DNA from: Bacteroidales bacterium
Lineage (GTDB): Bacteria; Bacteroidota; Bacteroidia; Bacteroidales; Paludibacteraceae
Length of the DNA: 27,104 nucleotides
Direction: 5' to 3'
Assembly (NCBI GenBank): GCA_900766775.1
Contig: CAAFXN010000128.1
Coordinates: forward strand, 1-27,104
Below the pieces are notes generated by a model. The model searched no databases, had not been told where the DNA came from, and saw nothing but the letters and a program-made list of their open reading frames with translations. Position numbers and translations under genes: made by a program. Positions within the stretch are counted from its first letter, which is position 1; the number at the start of each line of letters is the position of its first letter. Below are positions 1 to 8,480 of the stretch, in pieces.

Positions 1-113
1 AAATGACCTATAGAGGCAAGTTGATGTGCGATTTTTGCTTCAAGTACCTTGAACGCCGTAATAGGCTATAATTCATTATATTACAAAGATTTCAGACTGC
101 AAAATGACCTATA
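1..113. repeat. 12-bp direct repeat pair
   Basis: AAATGACCTATA occurs at 1-12 and again at 102-113, a period of 101 bp. The bases around the copies differ. The first copy touches the window edge, so more copies may lie upstream. Function unknown; it could be chance or the edge of a longer repeat. Confidence 0.4.
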
Positions 114-257
114 CGCCTAAAACTACTAAATCAATAATATCTGAAAATTGATTAGATAGTTTGGATTCAGGTATTGTTATACCTAAGAAATGTCGCAGGA
201 AATCAGCCAAGATTTTCCCAAAAAGACACAAGTGCTAAAGAGACACTGCTTTAAGTC

Positions 258-282
258 GGCGGTTCGAGTCCGCCCAGTGGCT
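258..282 (+). pseudogene. tRNA 3'-end-like relic (T arm plus acceptor strand)
   Basis: GGCGG-TTCGAGT-CCGCC (258-274) is a perfect T arm with a 5-bp stem and the standard 7-base loop. It is followed by CAGTGGC plus a T in the discriminator position. The matching 5' acceptor strand (GCCACTG) is absent: the best upstream candidate, GCCAAGA at 206-212, pairs at only four of seven positions, and no acceptable D arm or anticodon arm lies between. This looks like the 3' end of a tRNA gene left by integration and loss of a mobile element, or a decayed tRNA. A chance T-arm-like sequence is possible. Confidence 0.4.
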
Positions 283-284
283 CA

Positions 285-313
285 AAGCACCGAATTAAGT
301 TCGGAACGTGCTT
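285..313. other. Hairpin-forming inverted repeat
   Basis: AAGCAC at 285-290 pairs with GTGCTT at 308-313, and inside it CCGAA (290-294) pairs with TTCGG (300-304) around a 5-base loop, with a small AAC bulge. It lies directly after the tRNA-like relic. There is no T-tract on either side, so it is not called a terminator; its role is unknown. Confidence 0.35.
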
Positions 314-316
314 GAA

Positions 317-357
317 AAAAGAGGCTGTCTAACAAGTCATGTTAGACAGCCTCTTTT
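317..357 (-). terminator. Rho-independent terminator of the pectin operon
   Basis: A perfect 17-bp inverted repeat (317-333 with 341-357) encloses a 7-base loop. The stem core is GAGGCTGTCTAAC with A/T runs at both outer ends, so it can act in both directions. It starts 16 bases past the susD stop codon and is the natural end of the minus-strand operon. It would also stop transcription entering from the left. Confidence 0.88.
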
Positions 358-373
358 AAGATTAGAAGACTCT

Positions 374-2320
374 TTAGTAGCCGTAATTATTCCATAAGTT
401 GCCGTTAGAGGCGGTAATATAGTGCATGAAGATGGGCCAGTACTGCCGACTCTCAAGTTTCTCGGCATCGATGTAGAGAGGATAACTGCTGCGTGCGAAA
501 TCCCATCCTCCCTCCTCGGAACCAAAGATACCCATTTTCTCTATCCATCCATTGTTTTTATCGAAGTATTCGGGTTTGGTCGTTTCGCCAGGGCAGAGAC
601 CGTAAATCTCATCCATGACCCATGCATTGTTGCAGGTGGGCTCTTGGCGGTATCTGTACCAATACTTGGAGGATATGGAAACCTGTTTGCCGTTCAGTTC
701 CGTTGTGATAACATCCGCATCGGAGATAAGCGAGCGGCAGAACTTCTCAGAGGCTTGTACCTGCTCTTTGAGGATACCCCATCGCATAAGGTCCCATTTA
801 CGGATATATTCTCCACAAAACTCTTTGGCTCGTTCCATTTGTATGGTTTCAAAATCGAGCACCGTTGCATCAGCGAGGTGTGCACGGCGACGCACCTTGT
901 TCAGTTGTTCAAGCGGGTCGAGACCCGTGTTGTTAGTCGGCGTAACACCCATGTTGCTCCCTACGGCGGCTTCTGCGAACATGAGCAGCACATCGGCATA
1001 GCGCAGGACAGGGAAATCGACACCATCATCGCCGAGACACTCATGCTGCATCCATTCAAAGCGGTATTTGGCTATCCAGAAGTTCTTGACATTCGCTGAT
1101 TTTTGGTATGCGCGCTCTTCGGCAGGCAGTCCGTTGACCGATTGATTATCATACGCCCATGCGCCTTGTACGCAAGTGGTGGCGCGGCGCGTATCGGCAG
1201 CGTCAAACTGATAGAGTAGCCATGGGTTGATACACAGGTGTCCGTTCGTCTTGGCGCCATCACCTATACCCGGCAGTTTCCCCGCTAGTTTGACAATGTC
1301 AGACGAACCCACTTTCGGTGCATTGAAGGTGAGTACCTGTCCGCGTGCACCATCGGCAAACGGGATTACCCAAAGATGCTCCATTTGGTCGTAAGCAGTG
1401 ATGTCTGAACATATCTGTCGGAAAGGTGTCTCGAAGTCGGGTGCCAGTTTGTCCTCATGTTTGATGATTTGTGCACACGCCCAAAGTACTTCTTCAAAGA
1501 CGGTCTTTCGCAGATTGACATCGGTGAAATTGGGTTGAACGGCATAGCCTGACGGGTCTTCGATGGTGGTGGGGCGCACCGCCTTGCCTGCATACATCAG
1601 GTCAACGCGTGCAAGCAGCGCGAGTGCCGCGGCTTTGTTCCCCCGCCCGACTTTGTTACGACATGGGAGGGGTACCTCCGAATCATTGGACCACGGCATC
1701 AACCGTGCGGCTTCGCGGAGGTCAGTACGCAGATGGTCATAGATTACGTTTCGGTCGGTCTTGCGTGCGTTGACACTCTCGGGGTCGGTAGTGAGAGAAG
1801 AGAATCGAGCGGGCACATCGCCCCAATACTTGACCATCTCAAGGTAGGCGAAAGAGCGCAGAAAATACGCCTCGCCGAGATAGTAGCGGAAAGTGGCATC
1901 CGCAGTGTCGCCATAGAGTTGGATTCCCTCGATGATGTTATTGCACCGTTCGATGATGATGTTCAGATAGGACCACGAATCGGAGCCGTTCTGGTTGGCG
2001 ATAGCGGTACTGCCAAGAGGCACCTCGTAAGTAACTAATTTGGCACGGTCATCGGTTCCCGTTGACCATGCAGACCATTCACAATCCGTGTTCAGACCTA
2101 CATAGCCGCATGCAAGGCGGTTGACATAGCCCTTATCATGCGCCAAAGCTTGGTATGCTCCGCACATAGCCTGCTCCGTGAGGGTAGCATCGGAGAACAC
2201 TTTCTGAGCAGTTTCCGCGGATGGCGACTCGTTGGAGAAAAACGAGTTACAAGAAGTGAAGAAGACTACACAAAGTGCTGTCAGACCGGCTATAAACAGC
2301 CTGTTAGATATTTTTTTCAT
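374..2320 (-). CDS. SusD/RagB-family outer-membrane glycan-binding lipoprotein
   Basis: This 648-residue protein is the surface lipoprotein partner that caps a SusC-type transporter and binds oligosaccharides for import. The N-terminus is a lipoprotein signal with lipobox FTSC, so Cys24 would be lipidated. The body fits the RagB/SusD family: helical repeats such as YYLGEAYFLRSFAYLEMVKYWGDVP, and a C-terminal part with FPVLRYADVLLMFAEA and KVRRRAH followed by MERAKEFCGEYIRKWDLMRWG. The start at 2320 is set by the signal peptide and lies 6 bases after the susC stop, so the pair is cotranscribed. It is the last gene of the operon and is followed by the terminator at 317-357. The substrate is inferred to be a pectin fragment from the upstream lyases and methylesterase, not from SusD itself. 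Confidence 0.93.
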   Translation of the reverse strand: MKKISNRLFIAGLTALCVVFFTSCNSFFSNESPSAETAQKVFSDATLTEQAMCGAYQALAHDKGYVNRLACGYVGLNTDCEWSAWSTGTDDRAKLVTYEVPLGSTAIANQNGSDSWSYLNIIIERCNNIIEGIQLYGDTADATFRYYLGEAYFLRSFAYLEMVKYWGDVPARFSSLTTDPESVNARKTDRNVIYDHLRTDLREAARLMPWSNDSEVPLPCRNKVGRGNKAAALALLARVDLMYAGKAVRPTTIEDPSGYAVQPNFTDVNLRKTVFEEVLWACAQIIKHEDKLAPDFETPFRQICSDITAYDQMEHLWVIPFADGARGQVLTFNAPKVGSSDIVKLAGKLPGIGDGAKTNGHLCINPWLLYQFDAADTRRATTCVQGAWAYDNQSVNGLPAEERAYQKSANVKNFWIAKYRFEWMQHECLGDDGVDFPVLRYADVLLMFAEAAVGSNMGVTPTNNTGLDPLEQLNKVRRRAHLADATVLDFETIQMERAKEFCGEYIRKWDLMRWGILKEQVQASEKFCRSLISDADVITTELNGKQVSISSKYWYRYRQEPTCNNAWVMDEIYGLCPGETTKPEYFDKNNGWIEKMGIFGSEEGGWDFARSSYPLYIDAEKLESRQYWPIFMHYITASNGNLWNNYGY

Positions 2321-2326
2321 AACCGA

Positions 2327-5300
2327 TTAGAATGCTAAGTTAAGACCAAAATTGAAACTGCGGCTCCGAGGGAATGCGGAGTAGTCCACTCCGACAGCCA
2401 GCGGATTGATACCGGCACGGGTATCCACCTCGGGGTCTGCCCCCGAGTAATTGGTGGCTACAAAGACATTAGTAGCAGAGAAGAATATCCGCGCCTTGGT
2501 TATCTTCGCCCGACTAATCCATCTATCCGGCAAAGAGTAACCCACATTGAGCGACGCGAGACGCAGGAACGAACCATCTTCCACATACTTATCCGTCAGC
2601 ACACTGTAAGACGAATACGGGTTGGCGGTTGTGTTGCCGGCGTTGGCGGACTCAATAGCCGCAGCGTAGGATTCATACGCCTCTCCCGTGAGATTGGTAG
2701 CGGTGATAAGCGTGCGTCCGATGAGTTGCCCGTCGTTGTCGAACAATGTGTAATGGTTGGCATGTATTGCCAGCAGATTACGGTTCTTGGTGGACGAGTT
2801 GATGGTTGAGAAATCAAGCGCTGTCATGTTGACGACATCATTGCCAATGCTGTAGGTGAAATTGGCAGCGAGGTCGAACTTGCCCCATGCATCGCCACCG
2901 ATAAAGAAACCGAGGTTGAAACCACCACTTACGACAGGAAGGGTGTTGCCGAGTTTAACCATCTCCTCGCTTTTGAGTTTGGTCATACCGGGATAAGCCT
3001 GCCCGAGGATTGTCTCGATGACAGCGCCGTCCTTCTCCCAGGGTGATAATTTTTTGTTGCCGGTATTGTACCCGTTGAAATCGGCGGTGGTGTATATGCC
3101 ATCGGTCAGGTATCCGTAAATGTCTCCGATGGCGGAACCCGGGGTGAGATAGAACTCATATCCCTGCTTGTAATAGGTGGAGAAGCACTCGGCACTGACC
3201 TGATAATCCGCCATTCCGCCAAGGTCCACTACGGTATTCTTATTGTGCGCGATATTGGCATCGAGCGTGAGACCGTAACTGAGTTTCGGACTGTGATAAT
3301 CGAGAATAACTCCTCGGATAGAGAACTCAACACCCTTATTGTCGGTCGAACCGATATTGCGGAATTGGTAGTTGTAGCCGCCGGTAGCAAGTCGGTATTT
3401 CAAAATGAGGTCTTTGGTCGTATTCCAATAGAGGTCAATACTACCGTTGAGTCGCTCGTTAAAGAAGCCGTAGTCCATACCGAAGTTGCGGGTAACGGTT
3501 GTCTCCCATTTAAGGTTAGGGTTCGGCGCGATGAGTTGTGAGGAACTGCCTCCCTTGCCATCAATGAGCACACTGTTCATATCCTGCATGTAGTTGGCAG
3601 TATTGTCGAAGAGATAATCCAGATTGAGATAACCGAGGTCCACGTTGTTGTTGCCTACTGTACCGTAGGACAAACGCCATTTCCAGTTGCTCATCACATC
3701 CTGTGCAGCACGCATCCATGGTTCGTCTATCATACGCCATGCGATGGCACCCGATGGGAAGTAGCCCCACTGATTACCACGCGTGAATTTGGTGGAGGCA
3801 TCCGCACGGAAAGTAGCGGTGAAATAGTAGCGTCCGAGAAGTACGTAGTTGGCGCGGGCAAAGACGGAGAGCATGTTGTCATTGGGGTTGATATAGTCTT
3901 TGGTGAGCGTTTTTTGAGCCGATTCAAGGTTGCTAAAGATGGTCGCCGGCGCAATGGACGGGTCGAAACCGAAAGAATAGATATAGTGGTTGGCACCTTT
4001 GTTGATAATCTGCTCCTCGCCGACCAAGATGGTCAGGTCATGCTTCCCGCCACGGAACTTCTGCGCATACTCAAAGGTGTTGGTCTCCTTGAAGCGTGAG
4101 GTACGCGTAGCCGTGGAGAGCACGTGCCCGAGCGGCGAACCATCGGCAGCCACTGCCTGAGACTTACCATCGCCGTTCTTAGCATAACTGGTGGTGGCAC
4201 CGAAATAGCGCATCTGGTCAATGGAGCGGCTCTCATAACCGACTTCGGCACGGACCGTAAAATGATTGAGAAACTTATATGCTACGTAGCCGTTGACGCT
4301 CCATTTATGTTCGGTCTTGGTCTTATAGTTATCATCGATGGAGGTGAAGGGATTGAAGAGATTCCAGATATTTACCTCGGCATCATCTTCCATCGACTCG
4401 TTGGCGGACAGTTTGACGGGAATACCGTACAGCGGCAGAAAGGAAACGGAGTTACGCAGACGACTATCGCTCTTGTTGTTTTTGGCTTCATCGAGGCTGT
4501 TGCTTCCCGAGCCGAGGGTATTGGTATTCGTATAACGGGCGTTGAGACCAATGTTGAGTCCCTTGACCGGTTTGAGTTTCAGTTTGAGGGAGGCATTGTT
4601 TCGGTCGAAGTTGGAACCGTACATGATACTATGGTCATCCACGCGGTTGTAGGACAGATTCAGACTGAATAGTTTATTGCCGATATCGAAACCAAATGTG
4701 TGGTTGGAGTTAAGATGATTACCTCCGTATATCTCCTCCTGCCAGTCAACCGTCCCTTTATCTGACCAGAAATCCACCAGGCTCTGCAGACCGGTGCCTG
4801 TCCAGGTCTGTTTGTCCCATCCGGCAATGTTGGCTGTACGCATATACCGTCCTTGGGTAGGGTCGTAGGTGCTGTAGGGTGTAAAGAAACGCGAGTTCAG
4901 TTTCTCAGCATCCCCTTTCTCTGAGAGATAAAGAAACTCGTACTGCATGCGAAGATAGTCCTCGCTGTTCATCATGTCATAATGGTGCACAATAGCTCGC
5001 CATCCCATATAACCGGAGTAGTCGGCATGTACGTTGAGTTTGCCTCCTTTTGCATCCCCGCCCGTATCGGACGCGTTCAGTTTTTCGCCCTTGGTAGTAA
5101 TCATAATTACGCCGTTGGCACCTTTGGCACCGTAGATAGCAGTTGCAGCCGCATCTTTGAGCACATCAATGGATTCAATATCACCGGGGGCAATGTCCGT
5201 GATGCTGGAAACAGGGAATCCATCCACGATATAGAGCGGTTCGCTGGACTGGGTGAGGGAGGTTCCGCCGCGCACACGAATCTTCACTTCCGCATCGGGC

Positions 5301-5752
5301 GAACCTTCGGTGGTGGTTACTTGCACACCGGACAGTTTCCCTTGCAGCGCTTCGGCTACGTTGGTTACCGCCACGTCTTTCAGTTGGTCGCCGGACACAC
5401 TGGCGACAGAGGTAACAAGGTCGCGCTTTCTGGTGGTTCCGTAACCGGTAACGACCACTTCGTCCAACACTTTGTTATCCTCTTTGAGCACCACGGAAAG
5501 TATGTCTGTTGTAACAGGCAATTCCTGTGTTTGCATACCGAGATAAGAGAACACAAGGACAGCACCTTCGGGTGCATCTATTACGTAGTTACCGTCCACA
5601 TCGGTCACGGTGCCGACGGTTGTTCCCTTGATAACGATAGTGGCGGAGATGATGGCTTCACCTGACGCATCGGTTACACGACCGCTCACTATTTTTGCTT
5701 CTACCATCATAGGTATCAGCAAACTCATCATGATATAGATTATTTTTTTCAT
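2327..5752 (-). CDS. SusC/RagA-family TonB-dependent outer-membrane transporter
   Basis: This 1141-residue protein would import oligosaccharides across the outer membrane with energy from TonB. Residues 1-19 form a signal peptide. Residues about 20-90 are a carboxypeptidase-D-like regulatory fold (KIVSGRVTDASGEAI, then DGNYVI). The SusC hallmark DEVVVTGYG is at 97-105. A plug domain follows with LQGKLSGVQV, IRVRGGTSL, PLYIVDGFP and AIYGAKGANGVIMITTK, then a long beta-barrel ending in FNFGLNLAF with the C-terminal Phe typical of outer-membrane barrels. The start at 5752 is preferred over an in-frame Met at 5779 because it directly begins the signal peptide. A perfect 9-bp inverted repeat abuts this start codon. 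SusD follows after 6 bases. The size and domain order are normal for the family. Confidence 0.95.
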   Translation of the reverse strand: MKKIIYIMMSLLIPMMVEAKIVSGRVTDASGEAIISATIVIKGTTVGTVTDVDGNYVIDAPEGAVLVFSYLGMQTQELPVTTDILSVVLKEDNKVLDEVVVTGYGTTRKRDLVTSVASVSGDQLKDVAVTNVAEALQGKLSGVQVTTTEGSPDAEVKIRVRGGTSLTQSSEPLYIVDGFPVSSITDIAPGDIESIDVLKDAAATAIYGAKGANGVIMITTKGEKLNASDTGGDAKGGKLNVHADYSGYMGWRAIVHHYDMMNSEDYLRMQYEFLYLSEKGDAEKLNSRFFTPYSTYDPTQGRYMRTANIAGWDKQTWTGTGLQSLVDFWSDKGTVDWQEEIYGGNHLNSNHTFGFDIGNKLFSLNLSYNRVDDHSIMYGSNFDRNNASLKLKLKPVKGLNIGLNARYTNTNTLGSGSNSLDEAKNNKSDSRLRNSVSFLPLYGIPVKLSANESMEDDAEVNIWNLFNPFTSIDDNYKTKTEHKWSVNGYVAYKFLNHFTVRAEVGYESRSIDQMRYFGATTSYAKNGDGKSQAVAADGSPLGHVLSTATRTSRFKETNTFEYAQKFRGGKHDLTILVGEEQIINKGANHYIYSFGFDPSIAPATIFSNLESAQKTLTKDYINPNDNMLSVFARANYVLLGRYYFTATFRADASTKFTRGNQWGYFPSGAIAWRMIDEPWMRAAQDVMSNWKWRLSYGTVGNNNVDLGYLNLDYLFDNTANYMQDMNSVLIDGKGGSSSQLIAPNPNLKWETTVTRNFGMDYGFFNERLNGSIDLYWNTTKDLILKYRLATGGYNYQFRNIGSTDNKGVEFSIRGVILDYHSPKLSYGLTLDANIAHNKNTVVDLGGMADYQVSAECFSTYYKQGYEFYLTPGSAIGDIYGYLTDGIYTTADFNGYNTGNKKLSPWEKDGAVIETILGQAYPGMTKLKSEEMVKLGNTLPVVSGGFNLGFFIGGDAWGKFDLAANFTYSIGNDVVNMTALDFSTINSSTKNRNLLAIHANHYTLFDNDGQLIGRTLITATNLTGEAYESYAAAIESANAGNTTANPYSSYSVLTDKYVEDGSFLRLASLNVGYSLPDRWISRAKITKARIFFSATNVFVATNYSGADPEVDTRAGINPLAVGVDYSAFPRSRSFNFGLNLAF

Positions 5753-5754
5753 AC

Positions 5755-5783
5755 AATAATGATTTTTCGACCGTATCATTATT
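5755..5783 (-). repeat. 9-bp perfect inverted repeat abutting the susC start
   Basis: AATAATGAT (5755-5763) and ATCATTATT (5775-5783) are exact inverted copies separated by 11 bases. They fill most of the 33-base gap between the GH43 stop and the susC ATG, ending 2 bases before the ATG. In the mRNA this would be an AU-rich hairpin over the ribosome-binding region; as DNA it has the symmetry of a dimeric protein site. Which, if either, is functional cannot be told from sequence. Confidence 0.5.
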
Positions 5784-5785
5784 CT

Positions 5786-7285
5786 TTATTCCAAGGTTAT
5801 TTCAAACCAATCCACGTCGAGCCAACCGGCATCGTTGAACTTGCGGTTGTCGCGTGTACAGTAGAGCCCCACTTGGGCTCCTATCCAGTGTCCTTTCTCT
5901 GCTTGGAACTTCTCTTGGGATTTGGTCCAGTGTACACCATCGGCAGAGGTATAGAATTGCCCTTTTTGATTGGCATCCATTACAAGACGCAGATAACACC
6001 ACTCATCGGTGACAGGTGCTTCAAGGGTGAAGGATTTGCGTCCGAAGACGACCATACCGGCTTGTTCGGCATCGGTCATCTTCTTGTCTTTATGAGGTTG
6101 GAATCGCACGCGGGCGGTAGCCGTGAAGGCTACGGCGGGTATTTTCTGCAACATCATGTTCGGGATGAAACCATCCTCCAAGCGCGGAGCACTATATAGG
6201 CGCAGACGGCTGTTGACGGCATCGCAGAAGAACCACTGCGGTTTTATCTGAGCACCGGCAAACTGCCAGTCGAGTCCAAGTTCCGATTGGTCAAACTCGT
6301 CGCGGTGTGCGAAGTTAGCATAGGTACATTCGCCGTTTAGTAATCTCCCTTGACCCTTGACAGGTTCGCCGTTGTTCCCCATAACGGGCCAGTCGTTGAC
6401 CCATTTGACAGGTTGGAGGTGAACGATACGCCCTGCCACTCCCACATCTTGGAAATGGAAGAACCAGCCTTCTCCCTCGGGCGTTTCTACCCATCCGCCT
6501 TGGTGTGGTCCGTTGATATGGGTCTTGCCTTGTGCAAGGGTTATCTTGAGTTCGTATGGCCCGTAGATATTACGGCTGCGTTGCACCACCTGCCAGCCGG
6601 TGGGTACACCGCCTGCCGGGTGCATGATGTAGTAATAGCCATTGCGTTTGTAGAGTTTCGGTCCCTCGCAAGTAGGATGCTCAGCGTGACCGTCGAATAT
6701 GATTCTGCCGGGCACTTTGAGGCTGAGAGCGTCTTCGTTCAGTTCCGCCATCATGAGCACACTTTTGAGTCCGAAACGGCTTCCCGCCACACCATGACAA
6801 AGCCACACACGTCCGTCCTCGTCCCACAACGGGCAAGGGTCAATATAGCCCTTGGCAGCAATAACCAGCACGGGTTCTTCCCATTCGAGGGGAAAGCGGA
6901 AACTCGAAATGTTGAACGGTTTGCTCCGTATGCAGTAGATACCACGGTCCGGGTCGCCATAGAAAATATAGATTCTGCCGTCATGTTCGCGGATGGACGG
7001 TGCCCAAACAAAGTTGCCGGTTACCCTGCATCCTTCTTCGAATCCCGGTACCTGGTAACGAATGGCAGCATCCACTATCTCCCAGTGCACAAGGTCTTTG
7101 GATGCGAGAATCTGCAATCCCGGCACGTTGTTAAAGGACGATGAGGTCATCAGATAGGTATCCCCTACCCTGCATACATCCGGGTCGGAATAGTCGTACG
7201 GCAGTATGGGATTAGTGAACGGCACTACTGCGGTCGCACAAAGCGACCACAGCAGTATGATACTGACAAAACTTAATTTTCTCAT
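5786..7285 (-). CDS. Glycoside hydrolase family 43 (beta-xylosidase / alpha-L-arabinofuranosidase type)
   Basis: This 499-residue secreted enzyme probably removes xylose or arabinose from side chains. Residues 1-19 are a signal peptide without a lipobox. The five-blade GH43 domain spans about 22-310. All three expected catalytic residues are present: the base Asp34 in YSDPDV, the pKa-modulating Asp149 in GYIDPCPLW, and the general acid Glu207 in CEGPKLY. Residues about 320-499 form a lectin-like beta-sandwich common at the C-terminus of this family, ending WLDVDWFEITLE. The gene lies 23 bases after its upstream neighbour and 33 bases before susC in the pectin operon, so a pectin side chain (xylogalacturonan or arabinan) is the likely substrate, but specificity cannot be read from sequence. 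No C-terminal sorting tail is visible. Confidence 0.88.
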   Translation of the reverse strand: MRKLSFVSIILLWSLCATAVVPFTNPILPYDYSDPDVCRVGDTYLMTSSSFNNVPGLQILASKDLVHWEIVDAAIRYQVPGFEEGCRVTGNFVWAPSIREHDGRIYIFYGDPDRGIYCIRSKPFNISSFRFPLEWEEPVLVIAAKGYIDPCPLWDEDGRVWLCHGVAGSRFGLKSVLMMAELNEDALSLKVPGRIIFDGHAEHPTCEGPKLYKRNGYYYIMHPAGGVPTGWQVVQRSRNIYGPYELKITLAQGKTHINGPHQGGWVETPEGEGWFFHFQDVGVAGRIVHLQPVKWVNDWPVMGNNGEPVKGQGRLLNGECTYANFAHRDEFDQSELGLDWQFAGAQIKPQWFFCDAVNSRLRLYSAPRLEDGFIPNMMLQKIPAVAFTATARVRFQPHKDKKMTDAEQAGMVVFGRKSFTLEAPVTDEWCYLRLVMDANQKGQFYTSADGVHWTKSQEKFQAEKGHWIGAQVGLYCTRDNRKFNDAGWLDVDWFEITLE

Positions 7286-7308
7286 GGCGAATAAGGATAC
7301 CTGCTTGT

Positions 7309-8445
7309 TTATAATTGAGCACCTAAGACATTATAGCGGATGCCGTTCTTTATGATGACGATTTGTCCGTTTTCAATAACCTTGACGGTATTGGTTGTTA
7401 TTTTTACATCCCCCATACCTTCTCCCGTATTCGGATCTTTGGGCTCTTCATCTGTATATTCTACCGCAGCGATGAAGCAAACCTGCTTGCCACCGAAGAG
7501 GAAGGTGAACTCATTTTTAGGAGTAGCGGGTTCTTTGACAATTTCCGTCGGGTTGGTGTAGTCTTTGAGGCTGAACACAGTGTCTCTTGTGTTCTCACCG
7601 TCAAACTCTTTGAGCGTGCCCACATCGGTGTTATCGTTCGTTACGGCATAAAACACCACTTTGGTAGCATATAGCCCTGCGGGCAATGTTACCGTAATCT
7701 GCTTGCCGTTAGAGTTTTTGAGTGATTTGTACTCAGTGCCTTTATACATCAGTTTGCTACCGCCGCTCCATAAAGCACCTTCTGCCATTGCTATCGTCCA
7801 TCCCTCGGCTAAAGACCCGACGGCACCGGTAATAGCATTCACTTTTCCTGCATCGCCAAGGTCTGCGCCGTCCGCACCCAAGTTGTAGGAAAGGAGTGCT
7901 GTGGGGACCACCACCGGTTCTACCGGTTCTGTATCGGAATAGGTAACCACCGCAATGAAGCACACTTGCTTACCGCCAAAAGTGAATGTGAATTGGTTCT
8001 TGGGCAATTCCATTACTTTCATGATGTAGGTGGGGTTATCATAGTCTTTGAGGCTATGCACCGAGTCTTTGCACGCCTCTCCGTCGAACTCTTTGAGCGT
8101 ACCTTTGGCGGCAGTGTCATTGGTTACTGCATAGAACTCTACTTGAGAAGCATACAGACCCTCGGGCAGCGTAACGGTGTTTTGTGCACCGTTGGAGTTT
8201 TTGATGGTCTGCAGCGAATCTCCATTGAAGAAAATCTTACCGTTACCGCGAGTCCATTCCTTAGCGGTGTTGCCGGTAATTGCAATCGTCCAACCTTCGG
8301 CAGGAGAACCTGCCGCACCTGTGATAACGTTTGCGGCTTCAGGCGCAGAGCCATTCTCGCCTAAGTTCCAAGCGATAACCACTTGGTCTGCCCACAATCC
8401 TGCACTCAGCAGGGTAGCAGTTAAAAATGTAAGAGCTTTTTTCAT
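7309..8445 (-). CDS. Secreted protein of unknown function with two tandem beta-sandwich-like repeats
   Basis: I do not recognise this 378-residue protein as a named family. Residues 1-19 are a signal peptide ending GLWAD. Two direct repeats follow, about 23-174 and 183-334. Shared landmarks in both are NLG, EGWTIA, KNSNG, LPxGLYA, FYAVTND, GTLKEFDGE, SLKDY-NPT and FGGKQVCFIA. Predicted strands dominate and no catalytic motif is evident, so a glycan-binding or structural role is an inference. A linker leads to a C-terminal tail (344-378) with NGQIVIIKNGIRYNVLG, similar to the tails of the first PL10 protein's downstream neighbour and the CE8 enzyme. The start at 8445 is chosen over an in-frame Met at 8457 because MKK begins the signal peptide. 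It sits between a pectate lyase and GH43, roughly where other loci encode surface glycan-binding proteins, but it has no lipobox. Confidence 0.8.
   Translation of the reverse strand: MKKALTFLTATLLSAGLWADQVVIAWNLGENGSAPEAANVITGAAGSPAEGWTIAITGNTAKEWTRGNGKIFFNGDSLQTIKNSNGAQNTVTLPEGLYASQVEFYAVTNDTAAKGTLKEFDGEACKDSVHSLKDYDNPTYIMKVMELPKNQFTFTFGGKQVCFIAVVTYSDTEPVEPVVVPTALLSYNLGADGADLGDAGKVNAITGAVGSLAEGWTIAMAEGALWSGGSKLMYKGTEYKSLKNSNGKQITVTLPAGLYATKVVFYAVTNDNTDVGTLKEFDGENTRDTVFSLKDYTNPTEIVKEPATPKNEFTFLFGGKQVCFIAAVEYTDEEPKDPNTGEGMGDVKITTNTVKVIENGQIVIIKNGIRYNVLGAQL
7444..8379 (-). repeat. Internal gene duplication (two ~456-bp units)
   Basis: Positions 7924-8379 encode repeat 1 and 7444-7899 encode repeat 2 of the two-repeat secreted protein, joined by 24 bases. 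Similarity is still visible in the DNA, for example AACTCTTTGAGCGT and ATGAAGCA occur at equivalent places in both units. The duplication is therefore either fairly recent or kept alike by gene conversion. Confidence 0.75.
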
Positions 8446-8480
8446 AACATTTATCATTTATACATTTCTGAATTATTTAT

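Larger units (their letters stand above)
1..373. other. Intergenic region without a protein gene
   Basis: No convincing coding sequence is visible on either strand. The stretch holds a 12-bp direct repeat (1-12 and 102-113), a tRNA 3'-end-like relic (258-282), a hairpin (285-313) and a strong terminator (317-357). The first 200 bases are AT-rich. Its overall look is that of a gene-poor junction at the downstream edge of the pectin operon. Confidence 0.6.

Noticed and set aside
206..282. Complete 77-base tRNA gene
   Set aside because: Only four of seven acceptor pairs form, and no D arm or anticodon arm with a proper loop can be drawn.
285..313. Hairpin considered as a terminator
   Set aside because: No T-tract follows the stem on either strand; the real terminator is at 317-357.
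8446..8480. Internal promoter before the two-repeat protein gene
   Set aside because: The 35-base gap has no TAnnTTTG element on the minus strand.
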